Below are positions 34,082 through 42,203 of a stretch of 46,678 nt of DNA, one piece after another. Under the pieces are notes generated by a model. It searched no databases. It saw only the letters and a program-made list of their open reading frames with translations, and was not told the DNA's origin. Position 1 is the stretch's first letter, and the number at the start of each line of letters is the position of its first letter. The translations under genes and the position numbers were made by a program. The DNA is from CAZONU01 sp965370045 (GTDB lineage: Bacteria > Planctomycetota > SZUA-567 > JAKLDR01), in the NCBI GenBank assembly GCA_965370045.1, contig CBDUSI010000020.1, forward strand, positions 1-46,678. Reading direction: 5' to 3'.

Positions 34082-35107
34082 TCAACCGCTCCTCTCCCGC
34101 GGCAATCTGAACAGGTAGTAGTAGCCCAGCCCGGCGAACTCGCGGACGATCCCGTAGGGCTCCTTGCGCAGGCGCCGGGTCTGCCGGCAGGGCACGGTGC
34201 GCGCGCGGCCCAGCCCCGCGCGGTCGGCAGCCAGGCGCAGCCGGGGCAGGTGGTAGTAGTGGCTGACCAAGAGCACCCGGTCCCAGCCGCGCTCCTCAGC
34301 AAGGCGCCGGGCGTTGACGACAGTCGCCCAGGAGTTGACCCCCTGCTCGTCGACGATGATGTCCTCGTCGGGCACGCCGCACTCCAGCGCCAGCCGGCGG
34401 CAGGCTTGCGGCTCGGAGACGGTCAGGCCGTCCGCGTAACGGTCGACGCCCCCGCTCATCACCAGCTTGCTTACTACTCCACGTTTGTAGAGCCGGACGG
34501 CGGTCATGGTCCGGTCACGCAGCGCGAGCGACGGAGTGCCGTCGCGATACGCCTTGGAGCCCAGCACCACCGCGCAGTCCGCCGGCCGGGCGTAGTCGGT
34601 GGGCCCGTAGGTGAAGATAAGCCCCAGGAGCGCGACCGGCACCATGATCCCGGCCAGTCCGAGGTCGACCAGCAGCCGCAGGCGGGGGCGCGTCTCGATT
34701 CCGTCATCCGGGCGGCCGGTCCGCCATATGCGCAGCCCCGAGGCGGCCAGCACCGCGGCCACCAGCACGCTGAAGGGGACCACCGCCGGCGTGCGTATCT
34801 CGCCGGTGAACAGCAGCCTCCAGAACCAGCAGGCGTCGATGACCGCGAAGAGGCCAAAGAGGACAGCCAGTCCCGCGGCGGCGACGCGCAGCCGCGCTCT
34901 CCTGGCCAGCAGGCTTTCGGGCAGCAAGAGTCCCGCGGCCAGGAAGACGGCCGGGAGCCGCCAGAGCGGCCCCAGCAGCTTCACCGAACGGATCCAGAAG
35001 TGGTCCATGGCGAAGCCGGGCCACAGAATCTCGCCGACGGCGTTGAAGCTGACAAATCCGGCCAGCAGCCACCCGGCCGGCCGCGCCAAGCGCAGGATGT
35101 GTTTCAA
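34082..35107 (-). CDS. DUF218 (YdcF/SanA/ElyC-type) membrane protein
   Basis: A 341-aa protein with four to five membrane helices in the first 170 residues and a DUF218 domain after them. DUF218 marks are CAVVLGSKAYRDG, KLVMSGGVDRYADG, DEQGVNSWATVVNARRL and VSHYYHLPRLRLAADRAG. Some relatives (ElyC, SanA) affect envelope integrity and lipid-carrier metabolism; the reaction is not known. It begins at TTG 35107 with GGGGAGGG eight bases upstream. It follows fabD by 64 bp and is probably in the same transcript. Confidence 0.87.
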   Translation of the reverse strand: MKHILRLARPAGWLLAGFVSFNAVGEILWPGFAMDHFWIRSVKLLGPLWRLPAVFLAAGLLLPESLLARRARLRVAAAGLAVLFGLFAVIDACWFWRLLFTGEIRTPAVVPFSVLVAAVLAASGLRIWRTGRPDDGIETRPRLRLLVDLGLAGIMVPVALLGLIFTYGPTDYARPADCAVVLGSKAYRDGTPSLALRDRTMTAVRLYKRGVVSKLVMSGGVDRYADGLTVSEPQACRRLALECGVPDEDIIVDEQGVNSWATVVNARRLAEERGWDRVLLVSHYYHLPRLRLAADRAGLGRARTVPCRQTRRLRKEPYGIVREFAGLGYYYLFRLPRERSG

Positions 35108-35171
35108 AGCGCGAACCCTCCCCGTGATGTATTTCCCGGCGGGGGAGAAGCCCTTCTGGAATTTCCGGGGA

Positions 35172-36101
35172 TTATGCCGGCGCGTAGCCCTTCAGGGCCT
35201 CGGCGGTGCCCAGGCTGGATATCCTGACGCCCTCCAGCGTGCGCTTGACCAGGCCCGCCAGGATCTTGCCGGGGCCCAACTCCAGGAACTCGTCGGCGCC
35301 CAGCGCCCGCATGGTCTCCAGCGTCTTGACCCACTGGACCGAACCGGTGACCTGCTCGACCAGCGCCCTCCTGATATCGGGCGGGTCGCTCACCGCCTCG
35401 CCGGTCACGTTGGCGATGACCGGCCAGCGCGGGCGGCGGATGTCGGCCTCCTCTATCTCGGGGGCCAGCTTGTCGGCGGCCGCCTGCATCAGCGGGGAGT
35501 GAAACGCGCCGCTGACCTTGAGGGGAATCGCGCGCCTGGCGCCGGCGGCCTTGGCGAGTTCGCAGGCCTTCTCCACCGCGCCGGGCTCGCCGCTGATCAC
35601 CGTCTGCTTGGGGCTGTTGAAGTTGGCGGCCACGACGACGCCGGAACTCCCGGCCTCCTCGACGCAGGCCGTGACTCCTTCGGCCCCCAGGCCGATGATC
35701 GAGGCCATGGTCCCGGGAGACGCCGCGCAGCACTCGGCCATGAACTTGCCGCGCAGGGTGACCAGGCGCAGGGCATCGGTGAAGGTCATCGCCCCCGCCG
35801 CGGCCAGCGCGGCGTACTCCCCCAGGCTCAGGCCGGCCACGGCCGCGGGCTTCAGCTTGCCGTGGGCCTTCTCGAAGGCGGTGAAGGCGGCGATGTCGGC
35901 CAGGACGATGGCCGGCTGGCTGAGGGCGGTGTCCTTGAGCTTCTCTTCGGGGCCGTTGGCGACGACCTCGGAGATCGCCAGTCCGGCGGCTCCGTCGGCC
36001 ACCTTGAAGAGCTCGGCGACCGCCGGGAACCCGGCGGCTAGGTCCGTCGCCATGCCCACGTACTGGGCGCCCTGTCCGGGAAAGAGGATCGCGCGGGTCA
36101 T
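35172..36101 (-). CDS. fabD: Malonyl-CoA:ACP transacylase
   Basis: A 309-aa enzyme that loads malonyl groups onto acyl carrier protein for fatty acid synthesis. The active-site Ser92 lies in GLSLGEY and His201 in GAFHSPL, both at the positions known in E. coli FabD. GQGAQ near the N-terminus forms the oxyanion loop. ATG 36101 is 4 bp after the fabH stop. It belongs to the rpmF-plsX-fabH-fabD cluster. Confidence 0.96.
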   Translation of the reverse strand: MTRAILFPGQGAQYVGMATDLAAGFPAVAELFKVADGAAGLAISEVVANGPEEKLKDTALSQPAIVLADIAAFTAFEKAHGKLKPAAVAGLSLGEYAALAAAGAMTFTDALRLVTLRGKFMAECCAASPGTMASIIGLGAEGVTACVEEAGSSGVVVAANFNSPKQTVISGEPGAVEKACELAKAAGARRAIPLKVSGAFHSPLMQAAADKLAPEIEEADIRRPRWPVIANVTGEAVSDPPDIRRALVEQVTGSVQWVKTLETMRALGADEFLELGPGKILAGLVKRTLEGVRISSLGTAEALKGYAPA

Positions 36102-36105
36102 CCGG

Positions 36106-37089
36106 CTACCAGTCGAGGAACGCCGAGCCCCAGGTGAAGCCCGCGCCAAAGACCACCAGCAGCACCTGGTCGCCGTCCTTGATGCGCCCGGTGCGAACGG
36201 CCTCGTCCAGGGCGATGGCCACGCTGGCCCCCGAGGTGTTGCCGTACTTCTCGAGGTTGCAGAAGAACTGCTCCTGGCACATGTCCAGCCGGTCGATGGC
36301 CGCCTGGATGATGCGCTGGTTGACCTGGTGGGGCACCACCAGGCTGATGTCCTCGGGCTTGATGCCCCGCCGCTCGGTGGCGCCCTTGATCAGTGTGACA
36401 ATCTTGGTGACCGCGAACTTGAAGACCGCGCGGCCGTTCATCTTGATGTAGTGCAGCCGCTCGGCAACGGTCCGTTCGCTGGCCGGCAGCGCCGAGCCGC
36501 CGGCGGGCAGGTTGAGGTCGTCGCCGCCCGAGCCGTCGGCGCCGAGCACGAAGTCCCCCAGGCGGTGACCGTCCTCCTGGCCCGAGAGCACCGCCGCGCC
36601 GGCCCCGTCGCCGAAGAGCACGCAGGTGGAGCGGTCCTGGTAATCGGTGAACCGGCTGAGGGCCTCGGCGGCCACCACCAGCACGCGCTGCGCCTGGCCC
36701 GAGGCGATCAGCCCGGCCGCGTGGCCCAGCCCGGCCACGAAGCCGCTGCAGGCCGCGGAGATGTCCACCGCCGAAGCGTTGGCCGCCCCCAGCTTGTGCT
36801 GCAGCAGGCAGGCCGCCGGGGGCACCAGCCGGTCCGCGGTGAAGGTGCAGACCGTGATGTGGTCGATGTCCCCGGCCGAGAGCCCGGCGGTCTCCAGCGC
36901 GCGTTTGCTGGCGGCCAGGGCCATGTCGCTGACACCCTGGCCCTCGGCCATGATCCGCCGCTCGCGGATGCCCGTGCGGCTGACGATCCACTCGTCGGAG
37001 GTGTTCACCAGCTTCTCGAAGTCGGCGTTGGTCACGACTTTCTCGGGGACGTAGGCCCCGGTGCTCAGCAGGCGGACGCTGGCGCTCAA
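36106..37089 (-). CDS. fabH: Beta-ketoacyl-ACP synthase III
   Basis: A 327-aa condensing enzyme that starts fatty acid chains from acyl-CoA and malonyl-ACP. The full Cys-His-Asn triad is present: Cys114 (ISAACSGF), His254 (VVPHQVNQRI) and Asn284 (YGNTSGAS). The start is TTG 37089, with GGGGA upstream; the N-terminal alignment to known FabH supports it. It lies 20 bp after plsX. Confidence 0.96.
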   Translation of the reverse strand: MSASVRLLSTGAYVPEKVVTNADFEKLVNTSDEWIVSRTGIRERRIMAEGQGVSDMALAASKRALETAGLSAGDIDHITVCTFTADRLVPPAACLLQHKLGAANASAVDISAACSGFVAGLGHAAGLIASGQAQRVLVVAAEALSRFTDYQDRSTCVLFGDGAGAAVLSGQEDGHRLGDFVLGADGSGGDDLNLPAGGSALPASERTVAERLHYIKMNGRAVFKFAVTKIVTLIKGATERRGIKPEDISLVVPHQVNQRIIQAAIDRLDMCQEQFFCNLEKYGNTSGASVAIALDEAVRTGRIKDGDQVLLVVFGAGFTWGSAFLDW

Positions 37090-37109
37090 GCTGCTTTCCC
37101 CAATCTCTT

Positions 37110-38123
37110 CTACCTCGCGGGACCGGCCGTCCCGCTGAGGCTGCCGACGATGGCCTGGTTGAGCTCGCTGATCACGCTCTCCCGGGCCACGCGTACGGCG
37201 TTGCTGACCGCCACCGCGTCGCTGCGACCGTGGCCGATGATCACGATGCCCTTGACCCCCAAGAGCGGCGCCCCGCCGTAGGTGGCGTAGTCCGCGCGCT
37301 TCTTGACGGTCTTGAAGGCCTTGTAGCAGAGCGCCGCGCCGAACTTGGCGAAGGGCCCGCGGCCCAGCTCTTCACGAAGCAGCTGCAGGAACATGGCGGC
37401 CACTCCCTCGCAGCTCTTCAGCACCGCGTTGCCCACGAACCCGTCGCAGACCACCACCGCGCAGCTCCCCCGAAAGATGTCGCCGCCCTCGACGTTGCCC
37501 GCGAAGTTGATGGGCAGCTCCTCGAGCAGCGCGTAAGTCTTGCGCAGGAAGTCGTTGCCCTTGCCGTGCTCGCCGCCGACGTTGAGCAGCCCCACCTGGG
37601 GGTTCCTGCGACCCAGGACCTGCTCGGCGTAGCGCGAAGCCATCAGCCCGTAAACCGCCAGGTGCCGGGGCTGGGGCTTGGTGTTGGCGCCCGCGTCGAT
37701 GACCACGCAGGGCCCGCTCAGGGTAGGCATGGGCACGGCGATGCCCGCGCGGGGCACGCCCTTGAGGGTCCCCAGCCGGAACTTGGTCACCCCCACGGTC
37801 GCCGCGGTGTTGCCCACCGCCACCAGGGCGTCGGCCCGGCCGTCCCTGAGGGCCTCCACCGCGCGGACCAGCGAGGAGTCGGGCTTCCTGCGCAGGCTGG
37901 TCAGCTTGTCGTCCATCTCGATGACCTGCGAGGCGTGCAGGATGTCCACGCGCGCGCGTTTCCGGCGGGTGGCCTTGTGCTTGTCGAGGGAGGCCTCAAT
38001 GGCGATCTGGTCGCCGACCAACAGGACCCCGACGTCGCGGTGCTTCTTGAGCGCCGCCAGCGCCCCGGCCACTATCTCAGCCGGACCGCGGTCCGAGCCC
38101 ATGACGTCGACGGCGATGCGCAT
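37110..38123 (-). CDS. plsX: Phosphate acyltransferase PlsX
   Basis: A 337-aa enzyme that makes acyl-phosphate from acyl-ACP for phospholipid synthesis. Hallmarks are IAVDVMGSDRGPAEIVAGA, SSLVRAVEALRDGRADALVA, GNTAATVG and IDAGAN. The start is ATG 38123, or GTG 38126 just before it; neither has a clear ribosome site, and rpmF ends 12 bp upstream, so translation is probably coupled. The rpmF-plsX-fabH order is widespread in bacteria. Confidence 0.95.
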   Translation of the reverse strand: MRIAVDVMGSDRGPAEIVAGALAALKKHRDVGVLLVGDQIAIEASLDKHKATRRKRARVDILHASQVIEMDDKLTSLRRKPDSSLVRAVEALRDGRADALVAVGNTAATVGVTKFRLGTLKGVPRAGIAVPMPTLSGPCVVIDAGANTKPQPRHLAVYGLMASRYAEQVLGRRNPQVGLLNVGGEHGKGNDFLRKTYALLEELPINFAGNVEGGDIFRGSCAVVVCDGFVGNAVLKSCEGVAAMFLQLLREELGRGPFAKFGAALCYKAFKTVKKRADYATYGGAPLLGVKGIVIIGHGRSDAVAVSNAVRVARESVISELNQAIVGSLSGTAGPAR

Positions 38124-38135
38124 CACTGGCGGTGG

Positions 38136-38321
38136 TTAGGTTCCCGGCTTGGGCTGAAGCATCTGCGTGCCCTTGTAATAGCCGCAGTTGCCGCAGATCT
38201 CGTGGGGACGCTTGTTGGCGCTGCAGCGCGGGCAGACCGACGTGCCCGCGGCCTTGAGGCCGTGGTGCGAGCGGTGCTTGCCCTTGCGCGCGTGGCTCCA
38301 GCGTCTCTTGGGAAGGGCCAT
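38136..38321 (-). CDS. rpmF: Ribosomal protein bL32
   Basis: A 61-aa large-subunit ribosomal protein. The N-terminus ALPKRRWSHARKGKHR is typical. It has a zinc-ribbon version with Cys30, Cys33, Cys43 and Cys46 (CPRC, CGNC). CGGAG lies at a good distance from ATG 38321. It is the first gene of the lipid operon. Confidence 0.97.
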   Translation of the reverse strand: MALPKRRWSHARKGKHRSHHGLKAAGTSVCPRCSANKRPHEICGNCGYYKGTQMLQPKPGT

Positions 38322-38354
38322 TTCTGTCTCCGTGATTCCCGAACCGCGAAAAGA

Positions 38355-38379
38355 CCGCCGCCGTTTACGCCGGCGGCGG
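38355..38379 (-). promoter_or_regulatory. Leader hairpin of the rpmF operon, possible attenuator
   Basis: A perfect 9-bp stem, CCGCCGCCG (38355-38363) with CGGCGGCGG (38371-38379), has a 7-nt loop. On the minus strand it is followed by TCTTTTC. It lies inside the predicted 5' leader, between promoter and rpmF, so it could terminate or pause transcription before the first gene. Confidence 0.55.
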
Positions 38380-38399
38380 GCTTGGACAAGTGCCCGATG

Positions 38400-38428
38400 A
38401 TTATCGCGGCCGGAACGCGGGAAGTCAA
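38400..38428 (-). promoter_or_regulatory. Promoter of the rpmF-plsX-fabH-fabD operon
   Basis: On the minus strand TTGACT (38423-38428), 17 bp, GATAAT (38400-38405). The start near 38393 gives a leader of about 72 nt. Confidence 0.75.
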
Positions 38429-38441
38429 GGGCTTCCGGGCT

Positions 38442-38483
38442 TGAATCATCCCCAGTCCTGTAAGGAAAACCGGGGATGATTCA
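38442..38483. repeat. 12-bp palindrome containing shared element, copy 2
   Basis: TGAATCATCCCC (38442-38453) and GGGGATGATTCA (38472-38483) are perfect inverted copies 18 bp apart. The left arm with flanks repeats the element at 27559-27574, again 8 bp from the minus -35 region. It lies between the divergent promoters at 38400-38428 and 38498-38525, consistent with an operator for a dimeric regulator. Confidence 0.6.
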
Positions 38484-38497
38484 GCGCGGCGGCCCCC

Positions 38498-38525
38498 TTG
38501 ACCTCCGCCGGCCACGGGCTAGACT
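38498..38525 (+). promoter_or_regulatory. Promoter for the NAGPA/toroid cluster
   Basis: TTGACC (38498-38503), 16 bp, TAGACT (38520-38525). The start point would fall at about 38531-38533, within a few bases of ATG 38536, so the message may be leaderless or nearly so. Confidence 0.6.
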
Positions 38526-38535
38526 GGCGGATGTC

Positions 38536-39495
38536 ATGCAATCGAAGAGCGTCAAACGGTTCGCCCTGATCGCCCTGCACCTGGTCGTGCCGGTGCTCAT
38601 CATCGGCTGGCTGGCGCTGTCCGGGGAGAAGCTGATTTCCGGCACGGTCCCCGACTGGACGGTCCTGAAGGACACCCGCTGGACGAAGCTGGAGGCGGAC
38701 CTGGAACTCCGCGAGGTCGAGCTCAACTGGAAGCGGGCCGAGAAGAAGTCCCACGCGCTGCTGAAGGTGCGCCTGACCGCGGTGCGCTTCAGCCCCCTGA
38801 TATTCGGCGCCGAGGCGGCCTTCAACCCCGTGGAGGGCGGCAAGTCGCTCGCCGAAATCGCCGACGAGAAGAAGGTGCCGGTGGTCGCCAACGGCGGTTA
38901 CTTCGGGAAGAAGAACGAGCCGGTAACTCTATTGATCTCCGGCGGCAAGCTGCTCCGCAAGCCCTTCGAGACGCTGCCCTACTCCGGGGTCTTCGCCCTG
39001 GACGTGAAGGGCAAGGCCACGGTCCGGCCGCTCAAGGGTGTGAAGCCGCCCTACGCGGGAATCGACTTCGCCGTGCAGAACTCCCCGCTGCTGGTCTACA
39101 AGTGGAAAGTGGTCCTGCGTGGAAAGAAGAAGCCCATGGGGCGCCGCTACCGGCGCACGGCGATCGGGGTCGACGCGAAGGGGCGCGTCGTGCTGCTGGT
39201 CGCCGACACCCGCCTGAATTTTGAGGAGTTGGCCGTCATTCTCAACACCCACGAGAAGCTGGGCGGCTTCGGCCTGCGCGACGCCGTCAACCTCGACGGG
39301 GGGCCTAGCTCGGGAATGGCCGTGAGTCACGAGAAGGCCAAGAGACACGTGAAGCCCGGACGGGTCATCCCCTACGTTATCATGGTCCGCAAGCGCGCTA
39401 AGTCGCTGGTCCCCGAGAAGAAGAAGGCGCCGGAGAAACCGGAGAAGCCCAAGGGCGAGTTCGTGCCTCCCACCGCGCTGCCCGAGGCCAAGTAG
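38536..39495 (+). CDS. NAGPA-type phosphodiester glycosidase, membrane anchored
   Basis: A 319-aa protein with an N-terminal membrane helix (about 9-30) and a phosphodiester glycosidase (NAGPA/DUF2233) domain outside. Family marks are VVANGGYFGKK, RRTAIGVDAKGRVVLLVAD and DAVNLDGGPSSGMAV. Relatives remove GlcNAc from phosphodiesters, and bacterial members are thought to act on wall or exopolysaccharide phosphodiesters. The C-terminal tail is Lys/Pro/Glu-rich. ATG 38536 has no obvious ribosome site. The stop TAG abuts the next ATG. Confidence 0.9.
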   Translation: MQSKSVKRFALIALHLVVPVLIIGWLALSGEKLISGTVPDWTVLKDTRWTKLEADLELREVELNWKRAEKKSHALLKVRLTAVRFSPLIFGAEAAFNPVEGGKSLAEIADEKKVPVVANGGYFGKKNEPVTLLISGGKLLRKPFETLPYSGVFALDVKGKATVRPLKGVKPPYAGIDFAVQNSPLLVYKWKVVLRGKKKPMGRRYRRTAIGVDAKGRVVLLVADTRLNFEELAVILNTHEKLGGFGLRDAVNLDGGPSSGMAVSHEKAKRHVKPGRVIPYVIMVRKRAKSLVPEKKKAPEKPEKPKGEFVPPTALPEAK

Positions 39496-40800
39496 ATGCC
39501 CGCCCGCTTCCCTTCCGCCCTGCTGCTCGCGGCGCTCCTGGGTGCTGGCGGGGGCGGAATCCGGGCCGGAGAGCCCGTCACGCCCGGGAAGAAGCCCGTC
39601 AAGCGAGTCGTCTGGAAAGCCCTGGAGAAGAAGGGCTACATCTTCACCGATCCCAAGTCAGGCAAGTACAGCAGGGTGGAGGAATACCTCAAGCTGTTGG
39701 CGGCGGCGGTCGAGAAACAGCCGCTCCTGCCCCCTTCCGGCCAGATGCGCGGGCGGTTGGACCGTGCGGGGCTCTCCGCGCTGGCCCTGCTCACTTATCT
39801 GGGGGCCGGTTACACCCAGCGCGCCGGAAGGTTCCGCGACAAGGTGTCCAGGCTGGCCGAGTCCCTCGCCAAGGTGCAGAAGAAGGACGGGCGCTTTTCC
39901 GACGACCTGGCCGACCATGCCCTGGCCTGCCTGGCGATGTCCGAAAACTGGGGGATGACCCGCACCCACGGGCAGGAACAAGCCAGGAAGGCGCTGGCCT
40001 TTCTAGTCAGCCAGCAGCTCTCCGACGGCGGCTTCCCCGCCAGATCCGGCGGGAAGAAGGCCGACGACCTGGCGACGGTGTTCGCGGCGCTGGCACTCAG
40101 GAGCGCCCAAGTCTGCGACGTCGGCACAACGAAGAGGAAGTTTCCCAAGTTGCTGACCGATGAGCAGAGGAAGAAGCTCATCGCGTCCGTAACAAAGTGG
40201 CTCCGCGCGCGGCCCGACAAGAAGACCGGCAGGGTCATCGGGCCAGACGGCAAGCTGGACGCGGCCGTGACCGCTGGCGTGGCCATGGCGTTGCTGCTCA
40301 TGGGCGCCAAGCGCGACGACGCCCAGGTCAAGCAGATGATGAGAGTCCTGCTCGCCAACTTGCCTTCGGAGGACAAGCCCGACTTCCTGTACTGGCACTT
40401 CGGACAGATGGCCTGCTTCTTCGTCGGCGGCGAGACCTGGAAGAAATGGAACGTGGCCTGCAAGAAAGCGCTGCTGGATCACGTTTACGTGCGCGCGGAG
40501 GGAAGCGACGCAGACACGGTGAAGGAAGTCCGCAAGCGCATTCCCGGCATCATCAAGCGCATGGGCGCCGACGACTTCAAGACCCGCGAAGCCGCCAGCC
40601 GGGAGGCCGGGCAATTGCCGATGGCAGCCGTCGGGCTGCTGGTGCGCCACCTGAAACACAAGGATGCGGAAGTGGCTCAGCGGGTCAGGCGTGCGCTCGA
40701 CCATCTGCTGACGCTCAAGTGCAGTGACCTCTACTACCTGTCTATATCCACGTTGACCATGGAGGTCTATTACAGGTACCTGCCGATATACAGCAAGTAG
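39496..40800 (+). CDS. Secreted prenyltransferase/squalene-cyclase-fold toroid protein
   Basis: A 434-aa exported protein. The signal peptide ends near residue 24. The body has alpha-alpha toroid repeats with QKKDGRF and QLSDGGF units and repeated helical ALALLTYLGAGY-type cores, as in terpene cyclase and prenyltransferase folds. The catalytic DxDD of squalene cyclases is absent, so a binding or scaffold role is more likely than cyclisation. The C-terminal part (TREAASREAGQLP, LVRHLKHKDAEVAQRVRRAL) looks like a HEAT repeat. It is directly adjacent to the NAGPA gene and a paralog of the next gene. Confidence 0.85.
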   Translation: MPARFPSALLLAALLGAGGGGIRAGEPVTPGKKPVKRVVWKALEKKGYIFTDPKSGKYSRVEEYLKLLAAAVEKQPLLPPSGQMRGRLDRAGLSALALLTYLGAGYTQRAGRFRDKVSRLAESLAKVQKKDGRFSDDLADHALACLAMSENWGMTRTHGQEQARKALAFLVSQQLSDGGFPARSGGKKADDLATVFAALALRSAQVCDVGTTKRKFPKLLTDEQRKKLIASVTKWLRARPDKKTGRVIGPDGKLDAAVTAGVAMALLLMGAKRDDAQVKQMMRVLLANLPSEDKPDFLYWHFGQMACFFVGGETWKKWNVACKKALLDHVYVRAEGSDADTVKEVRKRIPGIIKRMGADDFKTREAASREAGQLPMAAVGLLVRHLKHKDAEVAQRVRRALDHLLTLKCSDLYYLSISTLTMEVYYRYLPIYSK

Positions 40801-40922
40801 CGCCCCCGAGGAGACCCGCTTACAGAGAAGTTGACCCCGCCGGCGGAATGCCGGGGATTCCGTGAACCGGAGCGTCCCCTCCCCCGTTACCTGATGCAGG
40901 ACCATGCAGCGGAGGGGCGAAT

Positions 40923-42191
40923 ATGTACCGGCGGGCCGCAACACTGGCTGTTTGGGCCGCTCTGGCCGCGATTTCGGCACAGGGCGCCGCGCCGGCCCGC
41001 TGGCAGGCGCTGGAGCGCAAGGGCGCGCTGGCGCTTCCCGCGAGCGTGAGCCTCGTCGAAGTGCAACTCTCACATCTGGCCGAAGAGCGCAAGGCCGGGC
41101 GGATCAAGGCCTCCGGGCAGATGCGCGGGCGGCTCGACGATGACGGGCTCAAGGCCCTTACTCTGCTGGCTTACCTGGGGGCCGGCTACACTTGCAAGCA
41201 CCCCACCAAGCACAGGGCGCTCGTTGCCGGACTGGCCTCCGAACTCGCCAAGCTGCAGAAGAAGGACGGGCGCTTCTCGGACGATATTCTCACTCACGCG
41301 CTGGTCTGCCTGGCCCTGTGCGAAAGTCATGCCATGGACAAGGGCAAGGTCGATGCGGCTCAAAAGGGCATCAAATTCCTGCGCGCCCGGCAGCTTCCGA
41401 ACGGGGGAATCCCGGCCCGCGTCGGAGGCCGGAAGGCTGACAACCTGACCACCATCTTCGCGATCATGGCCGGCAAGAGCGCCAAGCTCGGCGGGCTCAA
41501 GGTCAATATGGGAATCTTCCGGGGCCTGCACAAGTGGCTCCGCGCGCGCCCCGACAAGAAGACCGGCAAGGTCCTGGGGCCCGATGGCAAACCGGACATG
41601 GCCGTCTTCGCCGGGGTGGCCATGAGCCTGATGCTCATGGGCATCAGGTGCGAGGACCCGCAGGTCGCCAGGATGATCAAGGCAGTGGCCGCCGCGCCGC
41701 CCTCGCACGGGAAGCCCGACTTCCTGTACTGGTACTTCGGCACGATGGTTTGCTTCAATGCCGGCGGTGACGTCTGGAAGGGATGGAACAAGGCGAACAT
41801 TAACGCCCTGCTCGACTACGCTTACGCGCGTTTCGGCGGCGAGGGGGACAAGCCCCCGAAAGAATTGGCCGGCAGGATCCCCGGCATCGTCAAGCGCATG
41901 GGCAGCGATTCCTGGGCGGTCCGCGCCGGTGCCAGCAGGGAAGCCCTGGCCATGCCCCACTCCGCGCTGAAGCTGTTCCTGCCGCACCTCAAGCACAAGG
42001 ACATGGAAGTCGTCCTGCGCGTCGAAGAGGTGGTCGGGGACATGCTGACCAGCAAGACCGGCGATCCCTATTACCGGGCGATATCCTCGCTGACCCTGGA
42101 GATCTATTACAGATACCTGCCGATATACCACAGCTTAGCGCCGGCGTACAAGGACGGCGGCAACGTGGGTCCAATGTGCAGGCGCGGGTGA
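40923..42191 (+). CDS. Secreted toroid-fold protein, tandem paralog
   Basis: A 422-aa protein collinear with the preceding one, including a signal peptide, QKKDGRFSDD, WLRARPDKKTG, KPDFLYW, RIPGIxKRMG, the LKHKD repeat and YYRYLPIY near the end. Several segments remain almost identical at the nucleotide level. GGAGGGG precedes ATG 40923. The 122-bp gap before it has a TTGACC at about 40831 with no good -10, so read-through from the upstream gene is likely. Confidence 0.85.
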   Translation: MYRRAATLAVWAALAAISAQGAAPARWQALERKGALALPASVSLVEVQLSHLAEERKAGRIKASGQMRGRLDDDGLKALTLLAYLGAGYTCKHPTKHRALVAGLASELAKLQKKDGRFSDDILTHALVCLALCESHAMDKGKVDAAQKGIKFLRARQLPNGGIPARVGGRKADNLTTIFAIMAGKSAKLGGLKVNMGIFRGLHKWLRARPDKKTGKVLGPDGKPDMAVFAGVAMSLMLMGIRCEDPQVARMIKAVAAAPPSHGKPDFLYWYFGTMVCFNAGGDVWKGWNKANINALLDYAYARFGGEGDKPPKELAGRIPGIVKRMGSDSWAVRAGASREALAMPHSALKLFLPHLKHKDMEVVLRVEEVVGDMLTSKTGDPYYRAISSLTLEIYYRYLPIYHSLAPAYKDGGNVGPMCRRG

Positions 42192-42203
42192 CGGCTGCGG
42201 AAG

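Noticed and set aside
35139..35172. Possible terminator between fabD and the DUF218 gene
   Set aside because: Short GC stems (AGAAG/CTTCT and CCCGG/CCGGG) without a following T tract; read-through is more likely.
39496..42191. Squalene-hopene cyclase assignment for the toroid proteins
   Set aside because: The DxDD catalytic motif is not present and both are exported soluble proteins.
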